Positions 1-7,076 of a stretch of DNA of 29,080 nucleotides are shown piece after piece; positions within the stretch are counted from its first letter, which is position 1, and every line of letters starts with the position of its first letter. The notes beneath the pieces were generated by a model. It was not told the origin of the DNA, did no database searches, and was given only the letters and a program-made list of their open reading frames with translations. Source of the DNA: an uncultured Spartobacteria bacterium (lineage in GTDB: Bacteria > Verrucomicrobiota > Verrucomicrobiia > Chthoniobacterales > JAATET01); NCBI GenBank assembly GCA_937901895.1, contig CALGTD010000077.1, positions 1 through 29,080 on the forward strand. The letters are read 5' to 3'. Position numbers and translations under genes: made by a program.

Positions 1-675
1 GGTGAATACAGCGCCGGTTGCCCGGATCGCGTCGATGTGCGCGCGCTCGGCGGAATCGTTGCCGCCCGTGATGACAACGGGCAGCGAAATTCCAGCAATC
101 ACCTCCGCCCAGCGTTCCGGCAGCCAGTATTTTTCAGCGCGGGCGGTTCCCGGATGAACGATGACAAACGGCGTCGAAACTCCCGCTGTCGAAAGCACCC
201 TGGCAGCGGTGACGTCGGCCTCCGGGGGGATCGTGATGCGGCTCGGGACATCCTCAACCTCGATGTCCAACGCCCGAAGGAGGTCCGTATGATGATCGGC
301 GGTGTGACGGTTGCGCACTGACGAGTCGACGAACGCGTTGTAGCAGAGGCGTCGCAGCGGCTTCTTCGAAAAGCGCTGCCACGTGATGCGTCGATCCGCG
401 CGGGAGAGTGCGGTGGCAAAAGCGGAGCGGTCGTTTCCGGTGACATCGAGAACGACGTCCCACCCGCCGGCGGCGATGGATTTCCAGAATGCGACGCGAC
501 CGCGCTCGAAAAGGATCCGCGAGTCCGCATCGATCAGATCGGCGAGGGATCGCGCGGAGGCGTCCAGCGCCACCGTGACGCTGGCGTGCGGCAGCCGCTC
601 GCGAATGGCGGCGATCAATGGGGTGGTCAATACGACGTCGCCGAGGCGCTTGAGCTGGAGGATGAGGATGCGCAT
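1..675 (-). CDS. Glycosyltransferase family 9 (heptosyltransferase-like), 3' end outside window
   Basis: The minus-strand frame opens with ATG at 675 and stays open for 225 codons to the window edge, so the C-terminus is missing. It begins MRILILQLKRLGDVVLTTPL, the classic GT9 (WaaC/WaaF/RfaF) N-terminus in which a beta-strand leads into the G-D-x-x-x-T-P turn. Further on come a DVVLDVTGND segment and, near residues 180-195, VIVHPGTARAEKYWLPERWAE, which matches the family's nucleotide-sugar-binding block (HPG...KxWPxxxW). The family moves heptose or a related sugar from an ADP-sugar to lipid A-core at the cytoplasmic face of the inner membrane. The ATG lies 4 bp beyond the stop of the upstream GT4 gene, so the two are almost certainly co-transcribed. 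The acceptor and donor sugars cannot be read from the sequence. Confidence 0.9.
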   Translation of the reverse strand, partial: MRILILQLKRLGDVVLTTPLIAAIRERLPHASVTVALDASARSLADLIDADSRILFERGRVAFWKSIAAGGWDVVLDVTGNDRSAFATALSRADRRITWQRFSKKPLRRLCYNAFVDSSVRNRHTADHHTDLLRALDIEVEDVPSRITIPPEADVTAARVLSTAGVSTPFVIVHPGTARAEKYWLPERWAEVIAGISLPVVITGGNDSAERAHIDAIRATGAVFT

Positions 676-679
676 CGGA

Positions 680-1858
680 TCAACCGGTGATTTCGATCGC
701 GCGGGCGTAGGCGTCGAGGAGCCGTTCGCGGAAGCGATCCCAGGTGAAATGGTTGACGACGCGCTCCCTGCCCGCCGCGCCCATGCGTGCGGCGAGGTCG
801 CGATCCCGGTGGAGGCGTTCGAGCGCGGCGGCGATCGCGTCGGGATCGTTCGGAGGAATGACGATGCCATTCACACCATCGATGACAATGTCCCCGGATT
901 CGCGCGTGGCGATCTGGGGAAGACCGCAGGCGGCCGCCTCGTAGGTGGCCTTGGCGCTCCCTTCGCATTCCGACGGGAACACGTGAACGACCGCGCGACG
1001 GAGTTCCGCGGCCACATCGTCCACGAAGCCCCGCACGACCACGTTGGCGGGGGCGTCCGCGAGGGCGGATTCGATCTGCCGCGACGGCGAGCCGACAAGG
1101 ACGAGTTCCGCATCCGGCAGCGCGAGCCGTTTCCATGCGGTGAGCAGATGATGAACGCCTTTGCGTTCAATGAGGGATCCCACGAAGACGGCGCGAAAGA
1201 TCTCCGGGGGTCTTTCGGCGGGAGTGAACCGGTTCACGTCGACGCCCCGGGATGTGGAAAACAACTTTTCCTCCGGCACGCCGGCGATGAGGAAGGTCTC
1301 TTTCGCCTTTTCGGACAGCACGAGAATGAGCGATGCGCGCGCGTATTCCTCCATCACCTGCTGGCGGGTGACGAGCATGCGGTTGAGAATGCTGCGGGGA
1401 AACGGGGCGGCGTCCCGCTGGATCTCACTCCATGTCTTGTCCTTCTTCACCTTGCCCTTGTTCCGGTGCCAGGTGGGAATCTCGAGCACGGACGGAATGC
1501 CGTGATGGTTCGCAACCCGCAGGGATTCGACGCAATCACCGGACCATGTGTGAAGAAGGTCGTAGCGGCCGGTGCGAAGTCGTGCGGCGGCGCGCGCGTC
1601 GAGGGCGTGGCGTTTCGCGCCCATGTAGTAGTCACGTTTCAGAAACGAGAGCAGCTTCACCGGGTGAAGGGCGAGGGTCTCGATCTTTTCGCGCGGGATG
1701 TCGGACTGGCGGTTCGAATAGGCGATGGTGCGGCCGAGGAATCCGCCGCGGTGGGAAGCGATCAGGGATTCGTGCGCGACCTGGTCCAGCCCGGACCCGC
1801 CGATGCCTGCGGCAATCGAGTAGAGCAGCGAGCGGGGATGTCGGCGGTGGGTGGTCAC
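680..1858 (-). CDS. Glycosyltransferase family 4
   Basis: This is a retaining GT-B glycosyltransferase of about 392 residues. The Rossmann-like C-terminal half is clear: FVGSLIERKGVHHLL (donor-domain start), the VFPSECEGSAKATYEAAACG stretch that corresponds to the E-x7-E nucleotide-sugar motif, and SGDIVIDGVNGIVIPPNDPDA. The N-terminal half carries a glycine-rich acceptor-side loop (AAGIGGSGLDQ) within the first 25 residues. I chose the GTG at 1858 because it places that loop near the N-terminus and leaves 52 bp for a divergent promoter. An in-frame ATG at 1903 would add 15 basic residues and leave only 7 bp before the opposite gene's ATG. It is the first gene of a minus-strand pair with the GT9 gene, so a role in LPS core or another cell-surface glycan is inferred. 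Confidence 0.88.
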   Translation of the reverse strand: MTTHRRHPRSLLYSIAAGIGGSGLDQVAHESLIASHRGGFLGRTIAYSNRQSDIPREKIETLALHPVKLLSFLKRDYYMGAKRHALDARAAARLRTGRYDLLHTWSGDCVESLRVANHHGIPSVLEIPTWHRNKGKVKKDKTWSEIQRDAAPFPRSILNRMLVTRQQVMEEYARASLILVLSEKAKETFLIAGVPEEKLFSTSRGVDVNRFTPAERPPEIFRAVFVGSLIERKGVHHLLTAWKRLALPDAELVLVGSPSRQIESALADAPANVVVRGFVDDVAAELRRAVVHVFPSECEGSAKATYEAAACGLPQIATRESGDIVIDGVNGIVIPPNDPDAIAAALERLHRDRDLAARMGAAGRERVVNHFTWDRFRERLLDAYARAIEITG

Positions 1859-1910
1859 GAAACGCGGAATTCTACGGCGCTTTCGCGAAAAGCGCCCTAC
1901 CATTTTCGGG

Positions 1911-2981
1911 ATGAAGATCGGGTTTGTCCGTCGCGGTTATTCCTCCACGGGAGGGGCGGAGGCGTATTTGCTGCGTCTGGCGTCTGCCGTCGCCGGAGAG
2001 GGACATGCGCCGGTGCTTATTGGTTCCGGCGGGTGGCCGGAGGGCGTGTGGCCCGGGGAGTTTGTCGTGCGGGTGAACGGTGACTCGCCCTCCCGCTTTG
2101 CCCGCGAGGCGGCACGTGCGACCGAGGGGTGCGACGTCGTGTTCAGCATGGAGCGAATTCTGGATTGCGATGTGTATCGCGCCGGTGACGGAGTGCATCG
2201 CGCGTGGCTGGATCGACGGGCGCGCTTCGAGCCGGCATGGCGGCGATGGACGCGGTGGACGAACTCGAAACACCGCGAGTTGCTCGCGCTTGAAGCGCGG
2301 ATGTTTTCTCCGGAACACACCCGCCGGGTGATTGCGAATTCGCGGATGGTGCGTGACGAGATCGTCCGCATCTACGGCTACCCGGAGGAACGGATCGACG
2401 TGATTCCGAACGGTTACGATGCACCGGATCCGCGCCCCGAATGGCGGATGGTGCGCCGGGAGGAACTGGGAATCGGCGCGGACGCGTTCGTCGCGTTGTT
2501 TGCGGGAAGCGGCTGGGAACGGAAGGGACTTCAGACGGCGATCGAGGCGGTGGAGCGCAGTCCGTTCGCGACGCTGCTCGTTGCGGGAAAGGGAACACCG
2601 CAGGGAACTCCCGAACGGGTCAAATTTCTCGGTCCCCGCAAGGGCCTTGTCGCGGATTTCGCGGCGGCGGATGTCTTCGTGCTGCCGACGATCTACGATC
2701 CGTTCTCGAATGCCTGCCTGGAGGCGCTTGCCGCCGGACTGCCTGTCGTGACGACAACGGCGAACGGGTTCGCCGAGATCATCGATGACGGGGTGCACGG
2801 CTCGATCGTGGAGCCTGGCGACGTGGCGGCGCTGGCCCAACGCCTGGAATTCTGGAGAACGCACGCGGCGGCCGCGCGGGGACGTTGCCGGGAGCGCGCG
2901 GCGCAATACACGGAGGCGGAGAATTGCCGGCAAACGCTGGAAACCATCCTGAAGGCGCGGGAGGCGCCGGTTTCCGGCTGA
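1911..2981 (+). CDS. Glycosyltransferase family 4, WaaG-like
   Basis: This 356-aa GT-B glycosyltransferase resembles the LPS core glucosyltransferase WaaG/RfaG over its full length. The start MKIGFVRRGYSSTGGAEAYL carries the N-terminal glycine loop. The middle has a CDVVFSMERILDCDVYRAGDG block, comparable to the WaaG stretch around its DVYFAAD segment, then VIANSRMVRDEI and IDVIPNGYD. The donor domain has GSGWERKGLQTAIEAVE and the E-x7-E region PTIYDPFSNACLEALAAGLP. ATG 1911 is preferred over an in-frame start at 1851 because the extra 20 residues would overlap the divergent gene and resemble no family N-terminus. It is divergent from the two minus-strand transferases, so a shared LPS-core function is likely. 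The sugar specificity is unknown. Confidence 0.9.
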   Translation: MKIGFVRRGYSSTGGAEAYLLRLASAVAGEGHAPVLIGSGGWPEGVWPGEFVVRVNGDSPSRFAREAARATEGCDVVFSMERILDCDVYRAGDGVHRAWLDRRARFEPAWRRWTRWTNSKHRELLALEARMFSPEHTRRVIANSRMVRDEIVRIYGYPEERIDVIPNGYDAPDPRPEWRMVRREELGIGADAFVALFAGSGWERKGLQTAIEAVERSPFATLLVAGKGTPQGTPERVKFLGPRKGLVADFAAADVFVLPTIYDPFSNACLEALAAGLPVVTTTANGFAEIIDDGVHGSIVEPGDVAALAQRLEFWRTHAAAARGRCRERAAQYTEAENCRQTLETILKAREAPVSG

Positions 2982-3008
2982 TCCGGCTGGTGGCGGGCGA
3001 GCGGTCGC

Positions 3009-3701
3009 TCAGTCCAGGAGGGCGGCGAGAACGCGGTCGGTATCCGTCAGATCGCCGAAGAGAAAGTCGGGCTGGTGCGCCTCGAGCATGGCAATCGGAT
3101 AGTTCCCCGTCGCGATCGCCACGGTCTTCGCGCCGATGGCGCGTCCGCATTCGATGTCGCGCGGTGTGTCGCCGATGACGTAGATACGTTCCGGCGGGAA
3201 TTCCTCGCCGTGGGTTTCGAGAGCGCGGGCGGTCGCAAACTTTCCGAGTTCGTTGCGGTCGCGGTGGTCGTCGGCGAAGGCTCCAAACTCGAAGTAATCC
3301 CAGACGCCGTAATGCGTGAGCTTGATCTCGGCCCCGCGGCGGAGATTGCCCGTGAGAAGTGCGAGGACGCAATCGTCGCGCTCCTTGAGACGGTCGAGCA
3401 GCTCAATGATGCCGGGCAGCACCCGGCCCTGATGCCTTGGGAGCCGCGCGGGCAGATGGTGGAGATACGAGTCGAGCAGCGCGGAGACGTTCCCGGGGGT
3501 GACGGGGATGCCGTGCTTTTCGAGAATCAACTCGGCCAGTGCGGCGTCGGTGGATCCGGCGATGACGATGTCGGAAAAATCCTCTTCCTTGCCGAAACGT
3601 TCCTTGATCGCCTCGCGCAGAGCCGCCTCACCGGCGCCTCCGGAGGTGATGATGGTTCCGTCGATGTCGAAAAGGAGGAGCCGTCGTCCGTCAGTCGGCA
3701 T
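3009..3701 (-). CDS. HAD-superfamily hydrolase (phosphoglycolate-phosphatase-like)
   Basis: The 230-aa protein has all four HAD motifs. Motif I is LLFDIDGT (nucleophile Asp12, acid/base Asp14), motif II is LALLTGN, a conserved lysine follows in GAEIKL, and motif IV is IYVIGDTPRDIECG. The helical cap between motifs I and II (roughly residues 20-95) is of the C1 type typical of Gph/beta-phosphoglucomutase relatives, so it probably dephosphorylates a small phosphorylated metabolite. The substrate cannot be assigned. The ATG at 3701 is preceded by AAGGAAG at good spacing and lies 11 bp inside the end of infC, which suggests translational coupling to IF-3. It converges on the WaaG-like gene with 27 bp between the stops. 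Confidence 0.9.
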   Translation of the reverse strand: MPTDGRRLLLFDIDGTIITSGGAGEAALREAIKERFGKEEDFSDIVIAGSTDAALAELILEKHGIPVTPGNVSALLDSYLHHLPARLPRHQGRVLPGIIELLDRLKERDDCVLALLTGNLRRGAEIKLTHYGVWDYFEFGAFADDHRDRNELGKFATARALETHGEEFPPERIYVIGDTPRDIECGRAIGAKTVAIATGNYPIAMLEAHQPDFLFGDLTDTDRVLAALLD

Positions 3702-4332
3702 CGACAGCTTCCTTTTCGTCGTGCGTTTCGGTGTCCTCTCCGTCGGATTCCGCGGGAGAGGTGAACCGGCGCTTGCGCTTGTTGGCGGGAAGGGGACTGA
3801 GCGTCATGCCAAGCGCGCGGCCGGCCATCTTCGGCTCCATGTCCACATGCGCCATGGTGGCGAGATCCTGCTTCACGCGTTCCATCACGGCGCGTCCGAT
3901 TTCCTGGTGCGCCATCTCACGGCCGCGGAACTGCAGGCCGATTTTGAGCTTGTTGCCCTTGTCGAGGAACTCCTCCGCATGACGGATCTTCGTCATGTAG
4001 TCGTGCTCATCAATGTTCGCGCGGAACTTGATCTCCTTGACCTTGTTGACGGAGTGCTTCTTTTCCTTTTCGTGCTTGGCCTGCTCGTAGCGGAACTTGC
4101 CGTAGTCGACGATGCGGCAGACGGGTGGCTGCGCGGTGGGCGCCACCTCGACGAGGTTCAGGCCGTAGCTCTTCGCTTTGCGAATGGCGTCCTCGGTTCG
4201 CATGACGCCGAGCTGCTCGCCGGTGGCGGCGAGAACGACGCGGACTTCGCGTGCGCGAATGCGTTCATCAATTCGGTGCTCAGGTTCGCGGGGGCCGCGC
4301 CGCGGGAAAGGGCCTTTGGGTCGGATAGAAAT
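3691..4332 (-). CDS. infC: Translation initiation factor IF-3, with a non-canonical start codon
   Basis: IF-3 binds the 30S subunit, keeps subunits apart and proofreads start-codon selection. The N-terminal domain begins RIDERIRAREVRVV, the hallmark of the family. The C-terminal domain contains KEIKFRANIDEHDYMTKIRHAEEFL and a GLQFRGREMAHQEIGRAVM block. The first ATG (4203) lies inside the conserved N-terminal domain, and no ATG, GTG or TTG occurs in frame between it and the TAG stop at 4342-4344. The real start must therefore be rare: ATT at 4332-4330, chosen here (213 aa), or ATC at 4326-4324. The AUU start of E. coli infC underlies its autoregulation, and the same logic is inferred here. 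A charged tail (about 30 residues, DGEDTETHDEKEAVDAD) extends past the usual end. rpmI-rplT, the usual neighbours, are absent. Confidence 0.93.
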   Translation of the reverse strand: MSIRPKGPFPRRGPREPEHRIDERIRAREVRVVLAATGEQLGVMRTEDAIRKAKSYGLNLVEVAPTAQPPVCRIVDYGKFRYEQAKHEKEKKHSVNKVKEIKFRANIDEHDYMTKIRHAEEFLDKGNKLKIGLQFRGREMAHQEIGRAVMERVKQDLATMAHVDMEPKMAGRALGMTLSPLPANKRKRRFTSPAESDGEDTETHDEKEAVDAD

Positions 4333-4368
4333 AGGGCTTGACTAGGGCTGAGGTTGAGGTGACCGCAA

Positions 4369-4440
4369 GCACCCCGACATGGGGTGCGGCGGGAGTCCGA
4401 ACGGACGATGCGAGAAATGGCGACTCATGCGACGCATGAG
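4369..4440 (-). other. Structured region upstream of infC (hairpins)
   Basis: Two clean inverted repeats lie 40-110 nt upstream of the infC start. GCACCCC/GGGGTGC (4369-4375 with 4381-4387) is a 7-bp stem with a 5-nt loop. CTCATGCG-A-CGCATGAG (4424-4440) is a 17-bp near-perfect palindrome that as RNA would form a 6-bp stem with a 5-nt loop. A weaker GTCCG-AA-CGGAC lies between them. They could form a 5' leader involved in IF-3 control, or the palindrome could be a DNA operator. Only the symmetry is seen; the function is inferred. Confidence 0.4.
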
Positions 4441-4522
4441 ATCACTTTTCGCTGGTGCTTCCTGGCATATATCACTCGTTCGGGAAAATCGCGCCCGGAT
4501 ACAGCGGCGCGTGCGAAAACGT

Positions 4523-4542
4523 GCAAGAGAGAACGCTCTTGC
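4523..4542 (-). terminator. Possible intrinsic terminator after the secreted-protein gene
   Basis: Reading the minus strand downstream of the stop at 4586, a hairpin GCAAGAG/CTCTTGC (7-bp stem, 6-nt loop) is followed by ACGTTTTCG. The T run is short, so this is a weak rho-independent terminator candidate. It would separate the secreted-protein gene from infC. I see nothing else clear in the 4342-4585 gap. Confidence 0.35.
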
Positions 4543-4585
4543 GCAAGTGGAAAGTTCGGCAGCTGCATCGTTCCTTGCGGCACCG

Positions 4586-5446
4586 CTATTCGCGGCGCTC
4601 CGCCGGCTCCGGCTCGGCCGTGGCCACATGGGCGTCTTCGGCCGTCCGCCGATTGATGACGAACGTGTTGTTGTCGCCATAGCGGGCCCATGGCCCGGGC
4701 GGCACTTCGTGAAAGTCGACGAACTTCCAGTCCGTGACGTCGGTGTCGTTCATGCCGAGGTAATCGCGCACCGCCGGGGAGACGTCGAGCCCGGCGCCGC
4801 GGTTGAGATTCGGCCGCGGCCGCTCGTTTCCGAAGACATATTCCCAGTGGTCGGTGCGAAACGGCCCCACGTCCTCCCATTGCGCGTAGCAGACCCGCCC
4901 CTGGAAACGGATCGCGATCCAGCGGCCTTTGAGCACCGACCTGTGAGGGCCTTCGTAAGCCTCATCGAACCACGGGATCACAAGGCGCGCCTCCTCCTTG
5001 TGGCCTTTCGTCGTGAGGTCGTTGTAGGGGAGCGCGACGTAAAACGGATTCTGACGCGGGGTGAATGCCGCCGGACGGTAGTCCGAGGTCCGCTTCGTGC
5101 GGTCCGGCGTGTCGGTGCCGCCGTAGTTCTCCGCCCAGGCGGTGTCCCACGAGCTTTTGTGATTGGGAACGGGATTGTTCTGCGTGGGTTTCTCGCCGAT
5201 CCAGAATGTCGTGGTGACGATGCCGATTCTCCACGGGTAGCGATCCGCCCCCGGGGGATTCCAGGCCTGCCCCGAGCTGAAGCTGCGGCTGGAGATGTCC
5301 TGCTCGCCGAAGGAGGGGGCGACGCGGTTTTTCTTCTTCGCCTCACGCAGCTCCGCGACGCTCGCCTTGGCGGCGTGACCGAAGAAAACGGACACGATCG
5401 CGGAGAGGGCGATGCCAATCGTATGGAGCAGCGGGCGGAACGTCAT
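4586..5446 (-). CDS. Secreted protein of unknown function with a possible RlpA-like double-psi barrel
   Basis: The 286-aa protein starts with a likely Sec signal peptide (MTFRPLLHTIGIALSAIVSV, then cleavage near HAAKA). I do not recognise the family. The middle is rich in aromatic and charged residues (NPFYVALPYNDL, EARLVIPWFDEAYEG). From about residue 165 the pattern WIAIRFQGRVCYAQWEDVGPF, then GLDVSPAVRDYLGM, then WKFVDF resembles the D-x-GPF and DLS-x-AAxxLGM elements of RlpA/expansin-type double-psi beta-barrels. The fold call is pattern-based inference and may be wrong. Periplasmic or surface location is likely. The gene is 99 bp divergent from the DUF5069 gene. The C-terminus (TAEPEPAERRE) is low-complexity. 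Confidence 0.75.
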   Translation of the reverse strand: MTFRPLLHTIGIALSAIVSVFFGHAAKASVAELREAKKKNRVAPSFGEQDISSRSFSSGQAWNPPGADRYPWRIGIVTTTFWIGEKPTQNNPVPNHKSSWDTAWAENYGGTDTPDRTKRTSDYRPAAFTPRQNPFYVALPYNDLTTKGHKEEARLVIPWFDEAYEGPHRSVLKGRWIAIRFQGRVCYAQWEDVGPFRTDHWEYVFGNERPRPNLNRGAGLDVSPAVRDYLGMNDTDVTDWKFVDFHEVPPGPWARYGDNNTFVINRRTAEDAHVATAEPEPAERRE

Positions 5447-5546
5447 GGGCGCGAATCTTCAAGAAAACATCGTGCCTCCCGGGGATTTTGCATGTATTTT
5501 CGCCTCCTCCCGCGCAGGACACCCTGCAGCGACGATTCCCTGGTTC

Positions 5547-5981
5547 ATGAACGCTCCCGACCTTTCCAAACAAGCTCCCCGCAGCCCCCGCGAGCGACTT
5601 GGCGGCTACGCCATCCTCGCCCGCGCCATCGACAAATGCCGCGCCGATCTCGCCGGCACGATCGGAGATTTTCACACGAACTGCCCGCTCGACCGGTTTC
5701 TCTTCGACTGGAAAGGGACCGATTACGAGGCGTTCCGCGCGCTGGTGGCATCCGGAGCCGATGATCACGCCCTCGTAGCCTTCATCAATCAGACCGGTTT
5801 GCCGAAAACGGAGGCGGAAATCACGGAGTGGAGCGACCAGATGGAAAACCTTTCGCTCCACGGCCATCCCGAAAAAGGGGAATGGTTCGACTCGGAGTGC
5901 CGATCCGTCGGCATCGATCCCGCGACTTCGAGCCTCTTCGACTATCTCGAAGCGGACGACCGGAAGAGCTTCGGCGGATAG
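5547..5981 (+). CDS. DUF5069 domain-containing protein
   Basis: This is a 144-aa soluble protein. The segment DLSKQAPRSPRERLGGYAIL followed by ARAIDKCRADLAGTIGDFH, with later CPLDRFLFDW and an EITEWSDQ segment, matches what I recall of DUF5069, a small cytoplasmic family of unknown function common in Verrucomicrobiota. The frame is open upstream to 5412, but those residues resemble nothing and overlap the divergent secreted-protein gene, so ATG 5547 is chosen. No catalytic motif is evident. It stands alone: divergent from the upstream gene and convergent with the acyl carrier protein gene 36 bp downstream. Confidence 0.82.
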   Translation: MNAPDLSKQAPRSPRERLGGYAILARAIDKCRADLAGTIGDFHTNCPLDRFLFDWKGTDYEAFRALVASGADDHALVAFINQTGLPKTEAEITEWSDQMENLSLHGHPEKGEWFDSECRSVGIDPATSSLFDYLEADDRKSFGG

Positions 5982-6017
5982 GGCGTTCGTCCCTATGGTG
6001 CCGGATTCGGGGAGCGA

Positions 6018-6281
6018 TCAGGCTCCCCGCTTCGCTTCGATGTAGGCGGCGATCGTGTCGACGCTGACGAAGGCCTCCTTCGCGACCTCTGCGCTCGGCG
6101 TCGGAACGCCGAAGTTTTTCTCGATGGCGACGGCGAGTTCGAGCGCGTCGATCGAGTCGAGGCCAAGGCCGTCTGGTGCGAAGAGTTGCGTCGAGTCTCC
6201 GATCTCCTCGGGAGCCATCTTCAACATCAGGCTTTCCACGAGCATGGCTTTGATACGGGATTTCAACTCGGGATCTGGCAT
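6018..6281 (-). CDS. Acyl carrier protein (orphan)
   Basis: The 87-aa acidic helical protein has the phosphopantetheine-attachment motif GLDSIDALEL. Ser43 is the predicted 4'-phosphopantetheine site. The length and the three-helix pattern (PELKSRIKAMLVESL; SIDALELAVAIEKNF; SVDTIAAYIEAK) fit a free-standing ACP. It is not beside fabF, fabD or fabG, and it carries an unusual PDGLGLDS loop rather than the DLGADSLDTVEL of housekeeping AcpP. It may therefore be a specialised carrier, for example for lipid A, a polyketide or a secondary lipid. ATG 6281 gives the natural ACP length. It is divergent from tlyA, with 51 bp between the starts. Confidence 0.9.
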   Translation of the reverse strand: MPDPELKSRIKAMLVESLMLKMAPEEIGDSTQLFAPDGLGLDSIDALELAVAIEKNFGVPTPSAEVAKEAFVSVDTIAAYIEAKRGA

Positions 6282-6332
6282 GGATGGAAACGGCTTGCGT
6301 GGAAGGAGGCGCGAATACTGAATCGCTTCCCG

Positions 6333-7076
6333 ATGGCGGACAACATCGAAAAATCGAGGCTCGACGCGCTGCTGGTCGCCCGCGGCCTGTTCGAGTCCCG
6401 GGAGCGTGCCCAGCGCGCGCTCATGGCCGGCCTCGTCCGCGTGAACGGTCAACCCGCGGGGAAACCCGGCGATCGGGTCCGCACCGATGTGGAAATCGAG
6501 GTGGAGGGCGGGGAGAAATATGTTGGCCGCGGAGGTCTGAAGCTGGAGGCCGCGCTCGACGCCTTCGGGATTGATCCCACAGGACGCGTCTGTCTCGACA
6601 TCGGCGCGTCCACCGGGGGGTTCACGGATTGCCTGCTGCAACGGGGTGCGGCCCGCGTTCATGCGCTCGATGTGGGCACCAACCAGCTGCACTGGCGGAT
6701 TCGCTCCGACCCGCGTGTCATTGCAAAAGAGGGGATCAACTGCCGCCACCTCCGCCCGGAGGATGTCGGGGAGCCGGTGTGGCTCGCCGTGGCCGACGTG
6801 AGCTTTATTTCGTTGACTTTGATCCTGCCGCCCGCGTTTGAGTTGCTCGAAAATGAGGGCAGCATGGTCGTATTGATCAAACCGCAGTTCGAGCTTGCCC
6901 GGGAGGCCGTTGGCAAGGGCGGCGTCGTTTCCGATCCCGCGCTTCACGCTGCGGCCGTGGAAAAAATCCGGTCGTTTGTTGTGGACACCCTCGGCCACCA
7001 ATGGGCGGGTGTGATCGATTCTCCGATCACCGGTGCCGCCGGCAATCGCGAGTTTCTCGCCTGGCTGAAGCCATGA
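6333..7076 (+). CDS. tlyA: TlyA family rRNA (cytidine-2'-O)-methyltransferase
   Basis: The 247-aa protein has an N-terminal S4 RNA-binding domain (about residues 8-66: RLDALLVARGLFESRERAQR, then AGLVRVNGQ) joined to a FtsJ-type Rossmann methyltransferase. The SAM-binding motif is CLDIGASTGGFTDCLL near residues 87-102. Family-typical blocks follow: YVGRGGLKLEAAL, VHALDVGTNQLHW, ADVSFISLTLILP, LIKPQFEL and GNREFLAWL. Members 2'-O-methylate 16S/23S rRNA cytidines; several were first called hemolysin A. ATG 6333 gives the family length, and upstream in-frame codons have no homologous look. It ends in a 4-bp ATGA overlap with nadK, a common tlyA-nadK pairing. Confidence 0.93.
   Translation: MADNIEKSRLDALLVARGLFESRERAQRALMAGLVRVNGQPAGKPGDRVRTDVEIEVEGGEKYVGRGGLKLEAALDAFGIDPTGRVCLDIGASTGGFTDCLLQRGAARVHALDVGTNQLHWRIRSDPRVIAKEGINCRHLRPEDVGEPVWLAVADVSFISLTLILPPAFELLENEGSMVVLIKPQFELAREAVGKGGVVSDPALHAAAVEKIRSFVVDTLGHQWAGVIDSPITGAAGNREFLAWLKP

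Noticed and set aside
383..2083. A 566-codon plus-strand frame over the minus-strand glycosyltransferases
   Set aside because: The GT4 and GT9 motifs are on the minus strand; this frame has none.
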